In this document: piece by piece, positions 1-8,121 of the stretch
Position numbering within the stretch: the first letter of the stretch is position 1
How the letters are laid out: each line of letters opens with the position of its first letter
NCBI GenBank assembly: GCA_021324855.1
Contig: JAJPIG010000035.1
Coordinates: 1 to 64,000 of the forward strand
Reading direction: 5' to 3'
Length of the DNA: 64,000 nucleotides
Origin: Pseudomonadota bacterium
Lineage (GTDB): Bacteria > Desulfobacterota > Binatia > Binatales > Binataceae
Notes under the pieces: generated by a model
What the model was told of the DNA's origin: nothing
What the model saw: only the letters and a program-made list of their open reading frames with translations
The model's database searches: none
Made by a program: the position numbers and the translations under genes

Positions 1-27
1 CGCGAACCAAAAAAACCTTGATTTTAT

Positions 28-104
28 TGGTGGAGCTGAGCGGGATCGAACCGCCGACCTCCTGAATGCCATTCAGGCGCTCTCCCAAACTGAGCTACAG
101 CCCC
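28..104 (-). tRNA. tRNA-Ala (anticodon GGC)
   Basis: Read on the minus strand this is a full cloverleaf of 77 nt including a genomically encoded CCA (28-30). The 7-bp acceptor stem contains G3:U70, the alanine identity pair. The D-loop region reads GTAGCTCAGTTTGGGAGAGC, the anticodon stem is CCTGA/TCAGG around loop ATGGCAT, giving anticodon GGC, and the T-arm contains GGTTCGATCC. It decodes GCC/GCU. Confidence 0.97.
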
Positions 105-124
105 ACCTTCGGGAAAGAGCTTTC

Positions 125-153
125 AGCTAACCCAAACCCGCCAGCACAGTCAA
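125..153 (-). promoter_or_regulatory. Possible promoter of tRNA-Ala
   Basis: On the minus strand a TTGACT (-35, 148-153) is followed after 17 nt by TTAGCT (-10, 125-130), placing a start about 15 nt upstream of the mature tRNA 5' end. The -35 is good and the -10 is poor, so this is only a candidate. Confidence 0.3.
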
Positions 154-182
154 CTGAGCGTCCGGCGGCGCCGGGCGCGCGG

Positions 183-210
183 TTGACAATGTCGCCCGAT
201 TCGATATGCC
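183..210 (+). promoter_or_regulatory. Candidate sigma-70 promoter of the AhpD-like selenoprotein gene
   Basis: TTGACA at 183-188 is followed after 16 nt by TATGCC at 205-210, then a GGAGG at 230-234 and the ATG at 243. The -35 is a perfect consensus, and the layout gives a short leader of about 25 nt. Confidence 0.45.
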
Positions 211-242
211 GTTGAGCGTCGAAATCATCGGAGGCATTCACG

Positions 243-1484
243 ATGGCATGGGTCAGGATGGTTGGCCGCGAGGAAGCGACCGGCGCGCTCCGCGCCGAGT
301 ATGACCGGATCGCCGCGCAGTTCGCCGACCGCGGCGGCGGCGCGATTCCCGAGATAACCGCGATCCTGAGCCTCCGGCCCGATCTGATGATCGCGCGCAA
401 CCGCCTCTCCAACTCCTGCACGTTCGGCGGCTCCGGTCTCGGCCGCTACCGCGAGGAATTGATCGCGACCAGTATCTCGGCGCTGCTCAACTGCCGCTTC
501 TGAGGGATCGAGCACGCAGAGTTTCTGCGTCGACATGGCGGGGCGGACGAGGCGACGGTCGTCGCGATTTCGACCGACTGGCGCAGGGCGAAATTGTCGC
601 CGGCGGACTTCGCGATGCTTGAGTTCGGCGAGAAGCTGACTGTCATCCCCAGCGCGATGAGCGCGGGCGACGTGATCCCGCTTCGGGCAGCCGGGTTCGC
701 CGACCGCGAGATTGTCGCGATTACCGCCGCGGCTGCGTATCGCAATTTCATCACGCGCGTCGCCGACGGCCTCGGCGTCGAGCTGGGACAGCATGGCGGC
801 GGCTACTACGATCCCGCCGTGTTGAGCGCCTTCGGCGTAACGGAGGCTGCCGTCGGCGGCACGCTCTATTCGGACCGCGAGCGTTCGATAAGTGACGCCA
901 AGAAGGATTGGGCACGCGTCATTTTCTCGCGGCAGCGTCCTGACGACAGCCGGGCGTGCTGGATCGATACCGCCGAGCAGAGCGCCATCTGGGATGCCCC
1001 CGCCGATTTCAGAAATCTCGCGCCCGCCCTAAGCCTCAAACCTGACACGCTCGCGGCAACCGTCGAGTTCGCGAGCCTGATCGATCGGGACGGCTCGGGA
1101 TTGGGCGCGCGTATTAAGTCGGTCATCGGCCTGACGGTTGCCGCAACTGCCGGGCTTTCGTATCTCGGCGCCCACCACGCACAGCATCTGCTCGATTCCG
1201 GTGCAACGCCGCGCGAGTTACGTATCCTGATCGATAATCCCGCGGATGCTGCGCTCGATCCGCGCGAGCGCGAGGTGGTTGGCTTTTGCGAGAAGCTCAC
1301 GTGTGCGCCCGGCACGATGACGTGTGCGGACGTCGAAGGTTTGCGCGGTGTCGGCTTCGACGATCCCGCGATCGTGACGATCGTCGCTGCGGCCGCGTTC
1401 GCGAATTATTTGGGGCGCCTTGGCGCAGGCCTGGGCGCGATTCCCGAGGAATCGCTTTCAGAACCGGCGCGCACGGCGATTTGA
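243..1484 (+). CDS. AhpD-like (carboxymuconolactone decarboxylase fold) selenoprotein, two-domain
   Basis: Probable 413-residue protein read through an in-frame TGA at 501-503 as selenocysteine 87. The first half carries the AhpD peroxidase core with exact spacing: E72, 11 residues, C84, two residues, U87, three residues, H91 (CRFUGIEH). In AhpD this is the Cys-x-x-Cys redox centre with its proton relay, so Sec replaces the second Cys. The same frame stays open without a stop for another 327 codons, ending in a second, related domain (about residues 250-413) in which E, C and U positions are S, L and L but the His is kept. ATG 243 has GGAGG 8 nt upstream and a promoter candidate. A hairpin at 514-530 resembles a bacterial SECIS. 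Substrate is unknown; a thiol/selenol-dependent peroxidase role is inferred. The alternative, a nonsense-mutated pseudogene, is less likely because the UGA sits exactly at a catalytic position. Confidence 0.85.
514..530 (+). promoter_or_regulatory. Bacterial SECIS-like hairpin (AhpD-like selenoprotein)
   Basis: ACGCAGA (514-520) pairs perfectly with TCTGCGT (524-530) around loop GTT. The loop begins 17 nt after the UGA and its first base is G, as expected for SelB-recognised bSECIS elements, which lie inside the coding region just 3' of the UGA. Confidence 0.7.
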
Positions 1485-1568
1485 GAGCGAAACGCGCCCT
1501 CCGGCGACCGTCCGCGGATTACATTCACGGATTGCAAGTTCCGGGCGTGCTCCGAGCGCGGCTCCCGC

Positions 1569-3902
1569 TTACGGCATGGGAGGGGCGCTCTCCGATGGCT
1601 GCTCTGCCGGAGGTTCCGGGACGTGCGTTGCATAGCCGCATTCGTCTTTCTTCGGGCAGAGCCATCGCGTGCCGAGCCGCTTGGTCGTCTTCTCGACCAG
1701 GTAAGGTGAGCCGCAGTTTGGACACGCTTGCGCGATCGGCCGATCCCAGGACGCGAATTTGCACTTTGGATAGCGATCGCATCCGTAGAAAATCTTGCCG
1801 CGCCGGCTGCGCCGCTCGAGGATCTCGCCTTCCTTGCAATCTGGGCATCGCACGCCCGTTTTGACCGGCTCGGCCCGCAAACGTTTGATCCCATCGCAGT
1901 CCGGATAACCGGAGCATCCGAGGAACTCACCGAAGCGCGAACGCCGACGCACCATCGGCTTACCACATTTCTCGCAGGTCTCGTCGGTGGTCTCGGGCGC
2001 GGCTGATTCGCGGATCACGACCTTGCCCTGCTCGTCGCGCGTGAACTCCTTGGTGTTGGTGCACTTCGGATAGCGCGAGCAGGCCAGGAACTCGCCGTTG
2101 CGTCCCCACTTGATGACCATCGGGGCGCCGTCGATTTCGCACGGAATATCGGTCTTGAGCCCCTTGCGCTTCACCTCCGGCATCTTCTTCGCCGCCTCGG
2201 AGAGCCGTTTCTCGAACGGCCCGTAAAAACGCTTGAGCGCCTTGACCCAGTCTTCGCGCCCCTCCTCGATATGGTCGAGTTCTTCTTCCATCGAGGCGGT
2301 AAAGCCCACTTCGATGATATCCGGGAAAGCCTGCACCAGGAGATCGCTGACCACGCGGCCGAGCGACGTCGGGCGGATACGCTTGCTCTCGTCCTCCTCG
2401 ACGTATTCGCGGTTCAGGATGCTGGTCATGATCGCGGCGTAGGTCGAAGGCCTTCCGATGCCCTTATCCTCGAGTTCCTTGATCAGCGTCGCCTGGGTGA
2501 AGCGCGGCGGCGGCTGCGTGAAATGCTGCTCCGGCGTGAAGCCCAGCAGCTTCACGATCTCGCCCTCCGTGATCGCGGGCAGCGTCGCCTCGCCGTTCTC
2601 GTCGTCGACTGTGGAATCGTCACGTCCTTCGATATAGACGCGCATGAAGCCGTCGAACTTGGTGACCTGGCCGGTTGCGCGGAAGACCGCTGCGCCAGCT
2701 TCGATATCGACCGTGGTGCGATCGTAGACCGCCGGGTTCATCTGGCTGGAGACAAAGCGATTATAGATGAGCGTGTAGAGCGCGAGCGCGTCTTTGTCGA
2801 GATAATGGGCAAGCGATTCGGGATCGCGTTCGAGCGCAGTAGGACGAATCGCCTCGTGAGCTTCTTGCGCCTGCTTGCCCGAGCGATAGAAGTTCGGTCG
2901 CTCCGGCAGATAGTTTCGGCCGTAGCGCTTCTCGATATGCTCGCGAACCGCGGCCAGCGCCTGGTCGGAGACCCGCGGCGAATCGGTACGCATATAGGTG
3001 ATGAGACCGACGGCACCCTGGTCGCCGAGATCGACGCCCTCGTACAGACGCTGCGCGATCTTCATCGTGCGCGACGGCGAGAAGTAGAGCCGGCGCGCCG
3101 CCTCCTGCTGTAATCGCGATGTGATGAAAGGCGGGGCGGGGTTGCGCCGGACCTCGCGCTTTTCGATGCTCGCGACCTTGAAGGTCGCGTTCTCGCAAGT
3201 CGCGACGATCTCCTTCGCCTCGGCCTCGGGGAGCTTGTAGGCTTTGTTGTCAATGCGGTTGCCGCGATGGCTGTAAAGCCGGGCCGTAAACGGGGGTGGA
3301 TTCGCCGCTTCGAGACGCGCGTCCAACGTCCAGTATTCCTCGGGACGAAAGGCTTCGCGCTCCTTCTCGCGCTCTACGATTATTCGGAGCGCGACCGACT
3401 GAACGCGGCCGGCGCTAAGCCCGCGCTTCACCTTGTCCCACAGCAGCGGAGAAATCTGGTAGCCCACCAGGCGATCAAGGACACGCCGCGCCTGTTGTGC
3501 ATCGAAAAGCTTCCGGTCGAGGTCGCCCGGATGAGCGAGTGCCTCGCGCACCGCGGCGGGCGTGATTTCATGGAGCAGGATGCGATGGACCTCGGCCTTG
3601 GTTTTGCCGAGGTGCTCGGCGATATGCCACGCGATCGCCTCGCCTTCACGGTCGGGATCGGTCGCGAGATAGATGACCGCCTTGTTCTTGGCATCCTTGC
3701 GGATGCCTTCAAGAACTTTCGCCTTACCGCTAATCACGTGGTATTCGGGGCGGAAATCGTGCTCGATATCCACTCCGAGCTTGCTTTTCGGGAGATCGAC
3801 TACATGACCAACCGACGCCGTCACTTGGAAGTCCGAGCCGAGATAACGCTTGATGGTCTTCGCCTTAGCCGGCGATTCAACAATAACGAGGTTTTTGCTC
3901 AC
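1569..3902 (-). CDS. topA: DNA topoisomerase I (type IA)
   Basis: 777-residue type IA topoisomerase that relaxes negatively supercoiled DNA through a transient 5'-phosphotyrosine bond. The N-terminal Toprim domain begins MSKNLVIVESPAKAKTIKRY and carries the acidic TDPDREGE motif (81-88). The catalytic tyrosine is Y303 in the GLITYMRTDS motif. After about residue 570 there are four C-terminal zinc-ribbon repeats; the two middle ones have complete Cys pairs (CEKCGKP...C...C and CPDCKEG...C...C), the last ends CPKKDECGY, and the first has an incomplete Cys set. Length is normal for a topA with several zinc ribbons. It lies 54 nt downstream of dprA on the same strand, the common dprA-topA arrangement. 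Confidence 0.98.
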   Translation of the reverse strand: MSKNLVIVESPAKAKTIKRYLGSDFQVTASVGHVVDLPKSKLGVDIEHDFRPEYHVISGKAKVLEGIRKDAKNKAVIYLATDPDREGEAIAWHIAEHLGKTKAEVHRILLHEITPAAVREALAHPGDLDRKLFDAQQARRVLDRLVGYQISPLLWDKVKRGLSAGRVQSVALRIIVEREKEREAFRPEEYWTLDARLEAANPPPFTARLYSHRGNRIDNKAYKLPEAEAKEIVATCENATFKVASIEKREVRRNPAPPFITSRLQQEAARRLYFSPSRTMKIAQRLYEGVDLGDQGAVGLITYMRTDSPRVSDQALAAVREHIEKRYGRNYLPERPNFYRSGKQAQEAHEAIRPTALERDPESLAHYLDKDALALYTLIYNRFVSSQMNPAVYDRTTVDIEAGAAVFRATGQVTKFDGFMRVYIEGRDDSTVDDENGEATLPAITEGEIVKLLGFTPEQHFTQPPPRFTQATLIKELEDKGIGRPSTYAAIMTSILNREYVEEDESKRIRPTSLGRVVSDLLVQAFPDIIEVGFTASMEEELDHIEEGREDWVKALKRFYGPFEKRLSEAAKKMPEVKRKGLKTDIPCEIDGAPMVIKWGRNGEFLACSRYPKCTNTKEFTRDEQGKVVIRESAAPETTDETCEKCGKPMVRRRSRFGEFLGCSGYPDCDGIKRLRAEPVKTGVRCPDCKEGEILERRSRRGKIFYGCDRYPKCKFASWDRPIAQACPNCGSPYLVEKTTKRLGTRWLCPKKDECGYATHVPEPPAEQPSESAPPMP

Positions 3903-3956
3903 CCTTCTGAGAACCTCCTGCTCATCCGCCTCAGCCCGCTGGCTATCCTGCCTGAG

Positions 3957-5132
3957 CTACGAGAGCGAAAAAAGCTTCCCCGGATGTTGCGTGATAAGGC
4001 CGCGCAGTTCCAAGTCCATTAATAACGTAAGCACAGTCTGTGCCTTTAGCCCGGAGAGTTCAATAATCGAGTCGACATGGAGCTTTTCGACATTTTTGAA
4101 GCAGTTTAATAGCTTTTTGACATCTTTTGATTCGTCGTCAATGCTCAAAGTCGCAACGCGCGCTGTTTGTGCTGGGTCACGTTTTGGAAAAACAAGGTTA
4201 TTCCTTGGTTTATTACCAACTGAATCGGATTGATGGGTGGAAGGCTCCAAGCCGACCAGTTGGGGCGCCAGCTCCTCGATCACATCCTCGACGCATTCGA
4301 CCAGCCGTGCACCGTCTTTTAAGAGGCGATTACTGCCCCGGCTCCGCCCCGACATCGGGCTGCCCGGAACGGCGAAAACCTGTCGGTTCTGCTCCAATGC
4401 CGTGCGCGCTGTGATCAGCGACCCACTGCGTTCGGCCGCTTCGACCACTACTACGCCCAAGCTCAACCCGGAAAGGATGCGATTCCGGCTCGGGAAATTC
4501 TCTGCGATGGGCGGCGTGCCGACCGGCAGCTCGCTGATCAGCGCACCGCCGCCACTCACGATCGCCTCAGCCAGGCTGCGATTCTCGGCCGGATAGACCA
4601 CGTCGATGCCGCAGCCGAGCACCGCGATCGTGCGTCCGCCGGCATCGAGCGCCCCCTGATGCGCCTCGGAATCGATTCCGCGGGCGAGGCCGCTCACCAC
4701 GATGAATCCTTTCGCCGCCAACTCCAGTCCGAGCCGACGCGCCATTCGACGGCCCGCCTCGCTCGCCGCCCGCGCTCCGACCACCGCGACGAACTTCTTC
4801 TCGCCGGCCACTAGCTCGCCCTGGACGAACAATGCCGGCGGCGGATCGGCGATCTCGCGCAGATTCACGGGGTAATCCGCGTCGGACCATCGGATTAGAC
4901 GTGCACCGATCCGGGGCAATTCGCAGAGCTCGCGCTCAAGCGCCTCGAAGTCGTTGAATTCGCGGATTCTGCGGGCGACCGGTCGCGGCAATCCGGCGGC
5001 GACCAGTTCACGTTCATCCGCCGCGAAAATTTTTTCGGGTGATTCGAATTTCTCCAGCAGAAGGCGCGCGATGCGTGGTCCGATTCCTCGCACGCGGCGC
5101 AATGCCAGCCAATAGGCGTCCTGGGTTGCCAT
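3957..5132 (-). CDS. dprA: DNA-processing protein DprA
   Basis: 391-residue DprA/Smf protein, which loads RecA on incoming single-stranded DNA during transformation. An N-terminal helix-hairpin-helix region (about 1-70, RVRGIGPRIARLLLEKF) precedes the Rossmann-like core with VVGARAASEAGRRMA, VSGLARGIDSEAHQGAL and AVLGCGIDVVYP. The core ends near GSPMSGRSRGSNRLLKDGA, followed by a C-terminal winged helix (about 325-391, VDSIIELSGLKAQTVLTLL). The DNA for the winged helix and linker (about 3960-4250) is visibly AT-richer than the rest of the gene. It is upstream of topA on the same strand. Confidence 0.97.
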   Translation of the reverse strand: MATQDAYWLALRRVRGIGPRIARLLLEKFESPEKIFAADERELVAAGLPRPVARRIREFNDFEALERELCELPRIGARLIRWSDADYPVNLREIADPPPALFVQGELVAGEKKFVAVVGARAASEAGRRMARRLGLELAAKGFIVVSGLARGIDSEAHQGALDAGGRTIAVLGCGIDVVYPAENRSLAEAIVSGGGALISELPVGTPPIAENFPSRNRILSGLSLGVVVVEAAERSGSLITARTALEQNRQVFAVPGSPMSGRSRGSNRLLKDGARLVECVEDVIEELAPQLVGLEPSTHQSDSVGNKPRNNLVFPKRDPAQTARVATLSIDDESKDVKKLLNCFKNVEKLHVDSIIELSGLKAQTVLTLLMDLELRGLITQHPGKLFSLS

Positions 5133-5324
5133 TCGTTTACCGGCGTTTGTCGAGAACGGCTTCGGCGGCTGGCAACCTTAGCTTGACCGGCCGGATGTAA
5201 TCAATTAGTAAAGACGGAACCGCGTGGGTTATTGTCCATCACATCGCCCCTTTTTGCCGCGCCGTGTTGTCTGAGGCCGGCGATGGTCGAAACTGAGGAT
5301 GCGTCGGGCGGGGGGAGTATGCTC

Positions 5325-5885
5325 ATGAAGCTCAATGAAACATCCGCCGCTGAAAAGCAAATCCTGATTTTCAGCTTCTATCGCGATGCCGAGTTGCGCG
5401 GCGCGCGTCTGCTGATGAATCTGCTCAACCATCTCAAGAGCGCCGAGGCCCAGCTCAAGATGTCGCGCCATCTGGCCGACGAGACCCGCCATGCCTGGCT
5501 GTGGACCAAACGCATCGCCGATCTCGGCGGCGCCCCGATGCTCATCGACGACGGCTACCAGCGCCGCCTCGGCCTGCGCACCGGCGTCCCCAAGAGCATC
5601 ATCGACCTGCTCGCGCTGACCGTGGTGGTCGAGGAGCGGGCGCAGAATCGCTACGAGGCGCATGCTGCCATGCCCAACGTCGATCCGGAGACGCGCGAGG
5701 TCCTGAAAGCGGTCACCGAGGACGAGGCTTGGCATCTGTCGTGGATCGAACGCGAGATGCGCGCGCTTGCGCGGGCCGAAGGCAACGAGCGCCGCGCCGA
5801 CGAGTCGCTCGAACGCTATCGCGCGATCGATCGCGAAGTATGGGCGACCCTCGCTGCCGACGAGGCCGAGTGGCTGAACGCCTGA
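5325..5885 (+). CDS. Ferritin-like domain protein (probable diiron)
   Basis: About 186-residue all-helical protein with the repeated acidic/His pattern of ferritin-like diiron proteins: a Glu in the first helix (FYRDAELRGARLL), DETRHAWLW in the second, VVEERAQNRY in the third and EDEAWHLSWIERE in the fourth. Similar proteins are annotated as ferritin-like or MiaE-like; the exact reaction cannot be assigned. Start chosen at ATG 5325 because a GGGGGAG lies 7 nt upstream; an in-frame ATG at 5319 is also possible, and longer starts at 5283 or 5232 lack a ribosome binding site. Divergent from dprA, convergent with pyrF (4 nt apart). Confidence 0.8.
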   Translation: MKLNETSAAEKQILIFSFYRDAELRGARLLMNLLNHLKSAEAQLKMSRHLADETRHAWLWTKRIADLGGAPMLIDDGYQRRLGLRTGVPKSIIDLLALTVVVEERAQNRYEAHAAMPNVDPETREVLKAVTEDEAWHLSWIEREMRALARAEGNERRADESLERYRAIDREVWATLAADEAEWLNA

Positions 5886-5889
5886 GCGT

Positions 5890-6792
5890 TCAGCCGGTCC
5901 CAACCGCTCCCGACTGTTTCGTCCGCCGCCTCAGGGAGTCGTTGAGCGCGCGGCGCATCGCCGCGGCCGCCTTTGATGCTGCCGCGCCCGGCGATGCACC
6001 GGTCTCTTTCGTGTAGGCGTACATTAGACTCCGGCTCGCATTCACGATGACACCCAGGCCGTCCTCGCGCGCGCCGGCCACCGCATCGTCGGCGCTGGCG
6101 CCTTGCGCGCCGTAACCGGGCATCAGGATGATTGCGCGGGGCATCAGCGAGCGAGCGCGCCGCGCATGGTCGGGATAGGTTGCGCCGACTACCGCCCCGA
6201 TCGGGCTCAAGCCCGCCGCCGCGATAAACTCCGAGCCCCATCCGTTCACGCGCCCCGCAACGCGCTCCCAGAGCTTCCCGCCACCCACGATTTCCAGGTC
6301 CTGGAATTCGCCCGATGAAGGGTTCGAGGTCTTGACCAGCACGAACAATCCGCGCCCGGCGCGCACCCGCGCCAGAAACGGCATGATCGCGTCGCTGCCG
6401 AGATATGGATTGACGGTCGCCGCATCGCATCCGAATTCGCCGCCGCCGAGAAACGCTTGCGCATAGGCGGCCGAGGTCGAGCCGATATCGCCGCGCTTGG
6501 CGTCGGCGATGGTGACGAGGCCGCATCGGCGCGCCGCCGCGATCACCTCGGCGAGCGCGCGAAGGCCGTCGAGTCCGCGGGCCTCGAAGAACGCGAGCTG
6601 CGGCTTGACGGCAATTACATGAGGCGCGCAGGCTTCCACGATTTCGCAACAGAAGCGCGCGAGCGTATAGCCGCGCGGCACGCCCGGCGCGTCAGGCGCA
6701 TCAAGCTGTGGATCGATGCCGAGCACGGCGAGGCTCTGCTTCGCGCGCTGCGCCTCGACTACCCGATCGACGAATTCATTTCCTGCTGGCAT
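5890..6792 (-). CDS. pyrF: Orotidine 5'-phosphate decarboxylase (type 2)
   Basis: 300-residue OMP decarboxylase, last step of UMP synthesis. The catalytic Asp-x-Lys-x-x-Asp array is seen as DAKRGDI (D97, K99, D102), preceded by LGIDPQLD, and followed by the PYLGSDAIMPF, VKTSNPSSGEFQ and MPGYGAQG loops typical of the long type 2 (about 270-310 residue) subfamily. The start overlaps the 3' end of the upstream HTH gene by 17 nt, so the two are probably cotranscribed. Confidence 0.97.
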   Translation of the reverse strand: MPAGNEFVDRVVEAQRAKQSLAVLGIDPQLDAPDAPGVPRGYTLARFCCEIVEACAPHVIAVKPQLAFFEARGLDGLRALAEVIAAARRCGLVTIADAKRGDIGSTSAAYAQAFLGGGEFGCDAATVNPYLGSDAIMPFLARVRAGRGLFVLVKTSNPSSGEFQDLEIVGGGKLWERVAGRVNGWGSEFIAAAGLSPIGAVVGATYPDHARRARSLMPRAIILMPGYGAQGASADDAVAGAREDGLGVIVNASRSLMYAYTKETGASPGAAASKAAAAMRRALNDSLRRRTKQSGAVGTG

Positions 6793-7183
6793 AGCTACTG
6801 CGACGCCGATTTCGCTGAATCTGCTTCAACCAGAACGCGCCGATCGTAGTCAGCGTTTGCGCTGCTTCGCAGTTGGCCTCTAATTCTGGTCCCATGAAGA
6901 CAATCGCGACGATTCGAGGCGCAATATTACGCACCACACGGATCTCCTCTAGCGCGAGATAACGCGCCAAACGCAGGGCGGTCTCCGGCGTAATCGCCCG
7001 CTCACCCTTGAGAATCTCGTACATGCGGGTCGCCGGCGCCCGCAATGCCATCGCCAGTTCGTGCGCGCTTACCCCTGCATCCCGGTGAGGTCTTGCGGGA
7101 AGATTATCTGATTCCGGCACTGGGGCAAGCTTTTTCGCCTTACTCTCTTTAGCTGTCGAGAGTTCCCTCCTTCCCCCGGTCAA
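6776..7183 (-). CDS. XRE/HigA-like helix-turn-helix protein with an internal insertion
   Basis: 135 residues. Residues about 38-72 (SAHELAMALRAPATRMYEIL then KGERAITPETALRLARYLAL) match the HTH of HigA-type antitoxins and RHH-independent XRE regulators. In HigA proteins the HTH is followed at once by a segment like TSPEFWLNLQ. Here TIGAFWLKQIQ appears only after about 34 extra residues, so the family core seems interrupted by an in-frame insertion. No HigB-like toxin is next to it: upstream is a racemase-fold enzyme and downstream pyrF, which it overlaps by 17 nt. An orphan regulator is the cautious call. The start could also be an internal site, as the first 30 residues are low-complexity. 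Confidence 0.65.
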   Translation of the reverse strand: MTGGRRELSTAKESKAKKLAPVPESDNLPARPHRDAGVSAHELAMALRAPATRMYEILKGERAITPETALRLARYLALEEIRVVRNIAPRIVAIVFMGPELEANCEAAQTLTTIGAFWLKQIQRNRRRSSYASRK

Positions 7184-7207
7184 CGATCGTGAGTCAACGT
7201 ATTCGAT

Positions 7208-7987
7208 TCAGGCGGCGGTTTCCGTCCGAGGCTTCGAAAATTTCCCCGACAGCAGCGTGCCGGCGTTGGGAACCGTCGTGTCGAGGCCGAGCGCCAGCAG
7301 CATCTGCCAGGCCGTGCAGACCGCGGCCGATACCACCGGGATTCCGCATTCCGCCTCGACCTCGGGAATCGCGGCCAGCGACGGCATCTGAACGCAGGCC
7401 GACAGCACCAGCGCATCGACGTGGTTAAGCTTGAGCCGCCGGTAAATCTCGACCAGACGCATCGGATCCTGCGCCGCGACTTCTAGATTGTCGGGAATCT
7501 CGAGCGTGACGAAATCGGCCACACCGATGCCTTCATTCTCGAGGTACTCGACGACCAGCTTCGTGAGCGGCTTCATGTACGGCGCGACGATAGCGACCCG
7601 TTTCGCACCGAGTGCTTGAAGGCCGCCGACAAGCGCGCCCGCGCTGGTGACGACCGGCGCTGGCGCGCCGTTCTCGACCGTCCGCTGATGGAGCCGCTGC
7701 TCGGAAATCCGATGGTAGCCGTGGCCCATGCTCATGATCGCGACCAGGCAGGCGTAGCCGAGCACGTCGACGCGGGCATCGGAAAGCTCGACGGCGCATC
7801 GTTCCGACTCGGCGTCCATCGCGGCGAGTTCCTCCTTGGTCACCTTGCGCATCCGCATCCGGCTCGAATGGAAAGTAAAGCGCTCGGGCGCAATCGCCTC
7901 GCGCGCGCGGAGCATCGCGGGGATTTCCGTCTCCATCGTGACGTTGGAGCTGGGGACGATCTGACCGATACGAAACGTGCGGGACAT
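7208..7987 (-). CDS. Asp/Glu racemase-superfamily enzyme (maleate isomerase/arylmalonate decarboxylase-like)
   Basis: 259 residues from ATG 7987. The N-terminal IVPSSNVTMETEIP is the substrate-binding signature of maleate cis-trans isomerases and arylmalonate decarboxylases. Two Cys sit in the expected catalytic places, in LGYACLVAIMS and LSACVQMPSL. A longer reading from a TTG at 8053 adds 22 residues without family character, so ATG 7987 was chosen. The reaction (cis-trans isomerisation, racemisation or decarboxylation of a small dicarboxylate) cannot be decided from sequence. No catabolic neighbours point to a substrate. Confidence 0.85.
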   Translation of the reverse strand: MSRTFRIGQIVPSSNVTMETEIPAMLRAREAIAPERFTFHSSRMRMRKVTKEELAAMDAESERCAVELSDARVDVLGYACLVAIMSMGHGYHRISEQRLHQRTVENGAPAPVVTSAGALVGGLQALGAKRVAIVAPYMKPLTKLVVEYLENEGIGVADFVTLEIPDNLEVAAQDPMRLVEIYRRLKLNHVDALVLSACVQMPSLAAIPEVEAECGIPVVSAAVCTAWQMLLALGLDTTVPNAGTLLSGKFSKPRTETAA

Positions 7988-8121
7988 GGGCGAGATGTTC
8001 CCGCGCCGCGACGCGATACGCAAGCACGCGACGAAGCGCTTTTTAAAAGCCAATTTCCGATGTCACGCTCGTTTACGCTGCGCGGCGTCCTCCAACGCCT
8101 GGCGGACTATGCGCGGAAAGA

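Noticed and set aside
6776-7183. HigBA toxin-antitoxin pair
   Set aside because: No toxin-sized HigB-like ORF is adjacent on either side, so only an orphan HTH protein is reported.
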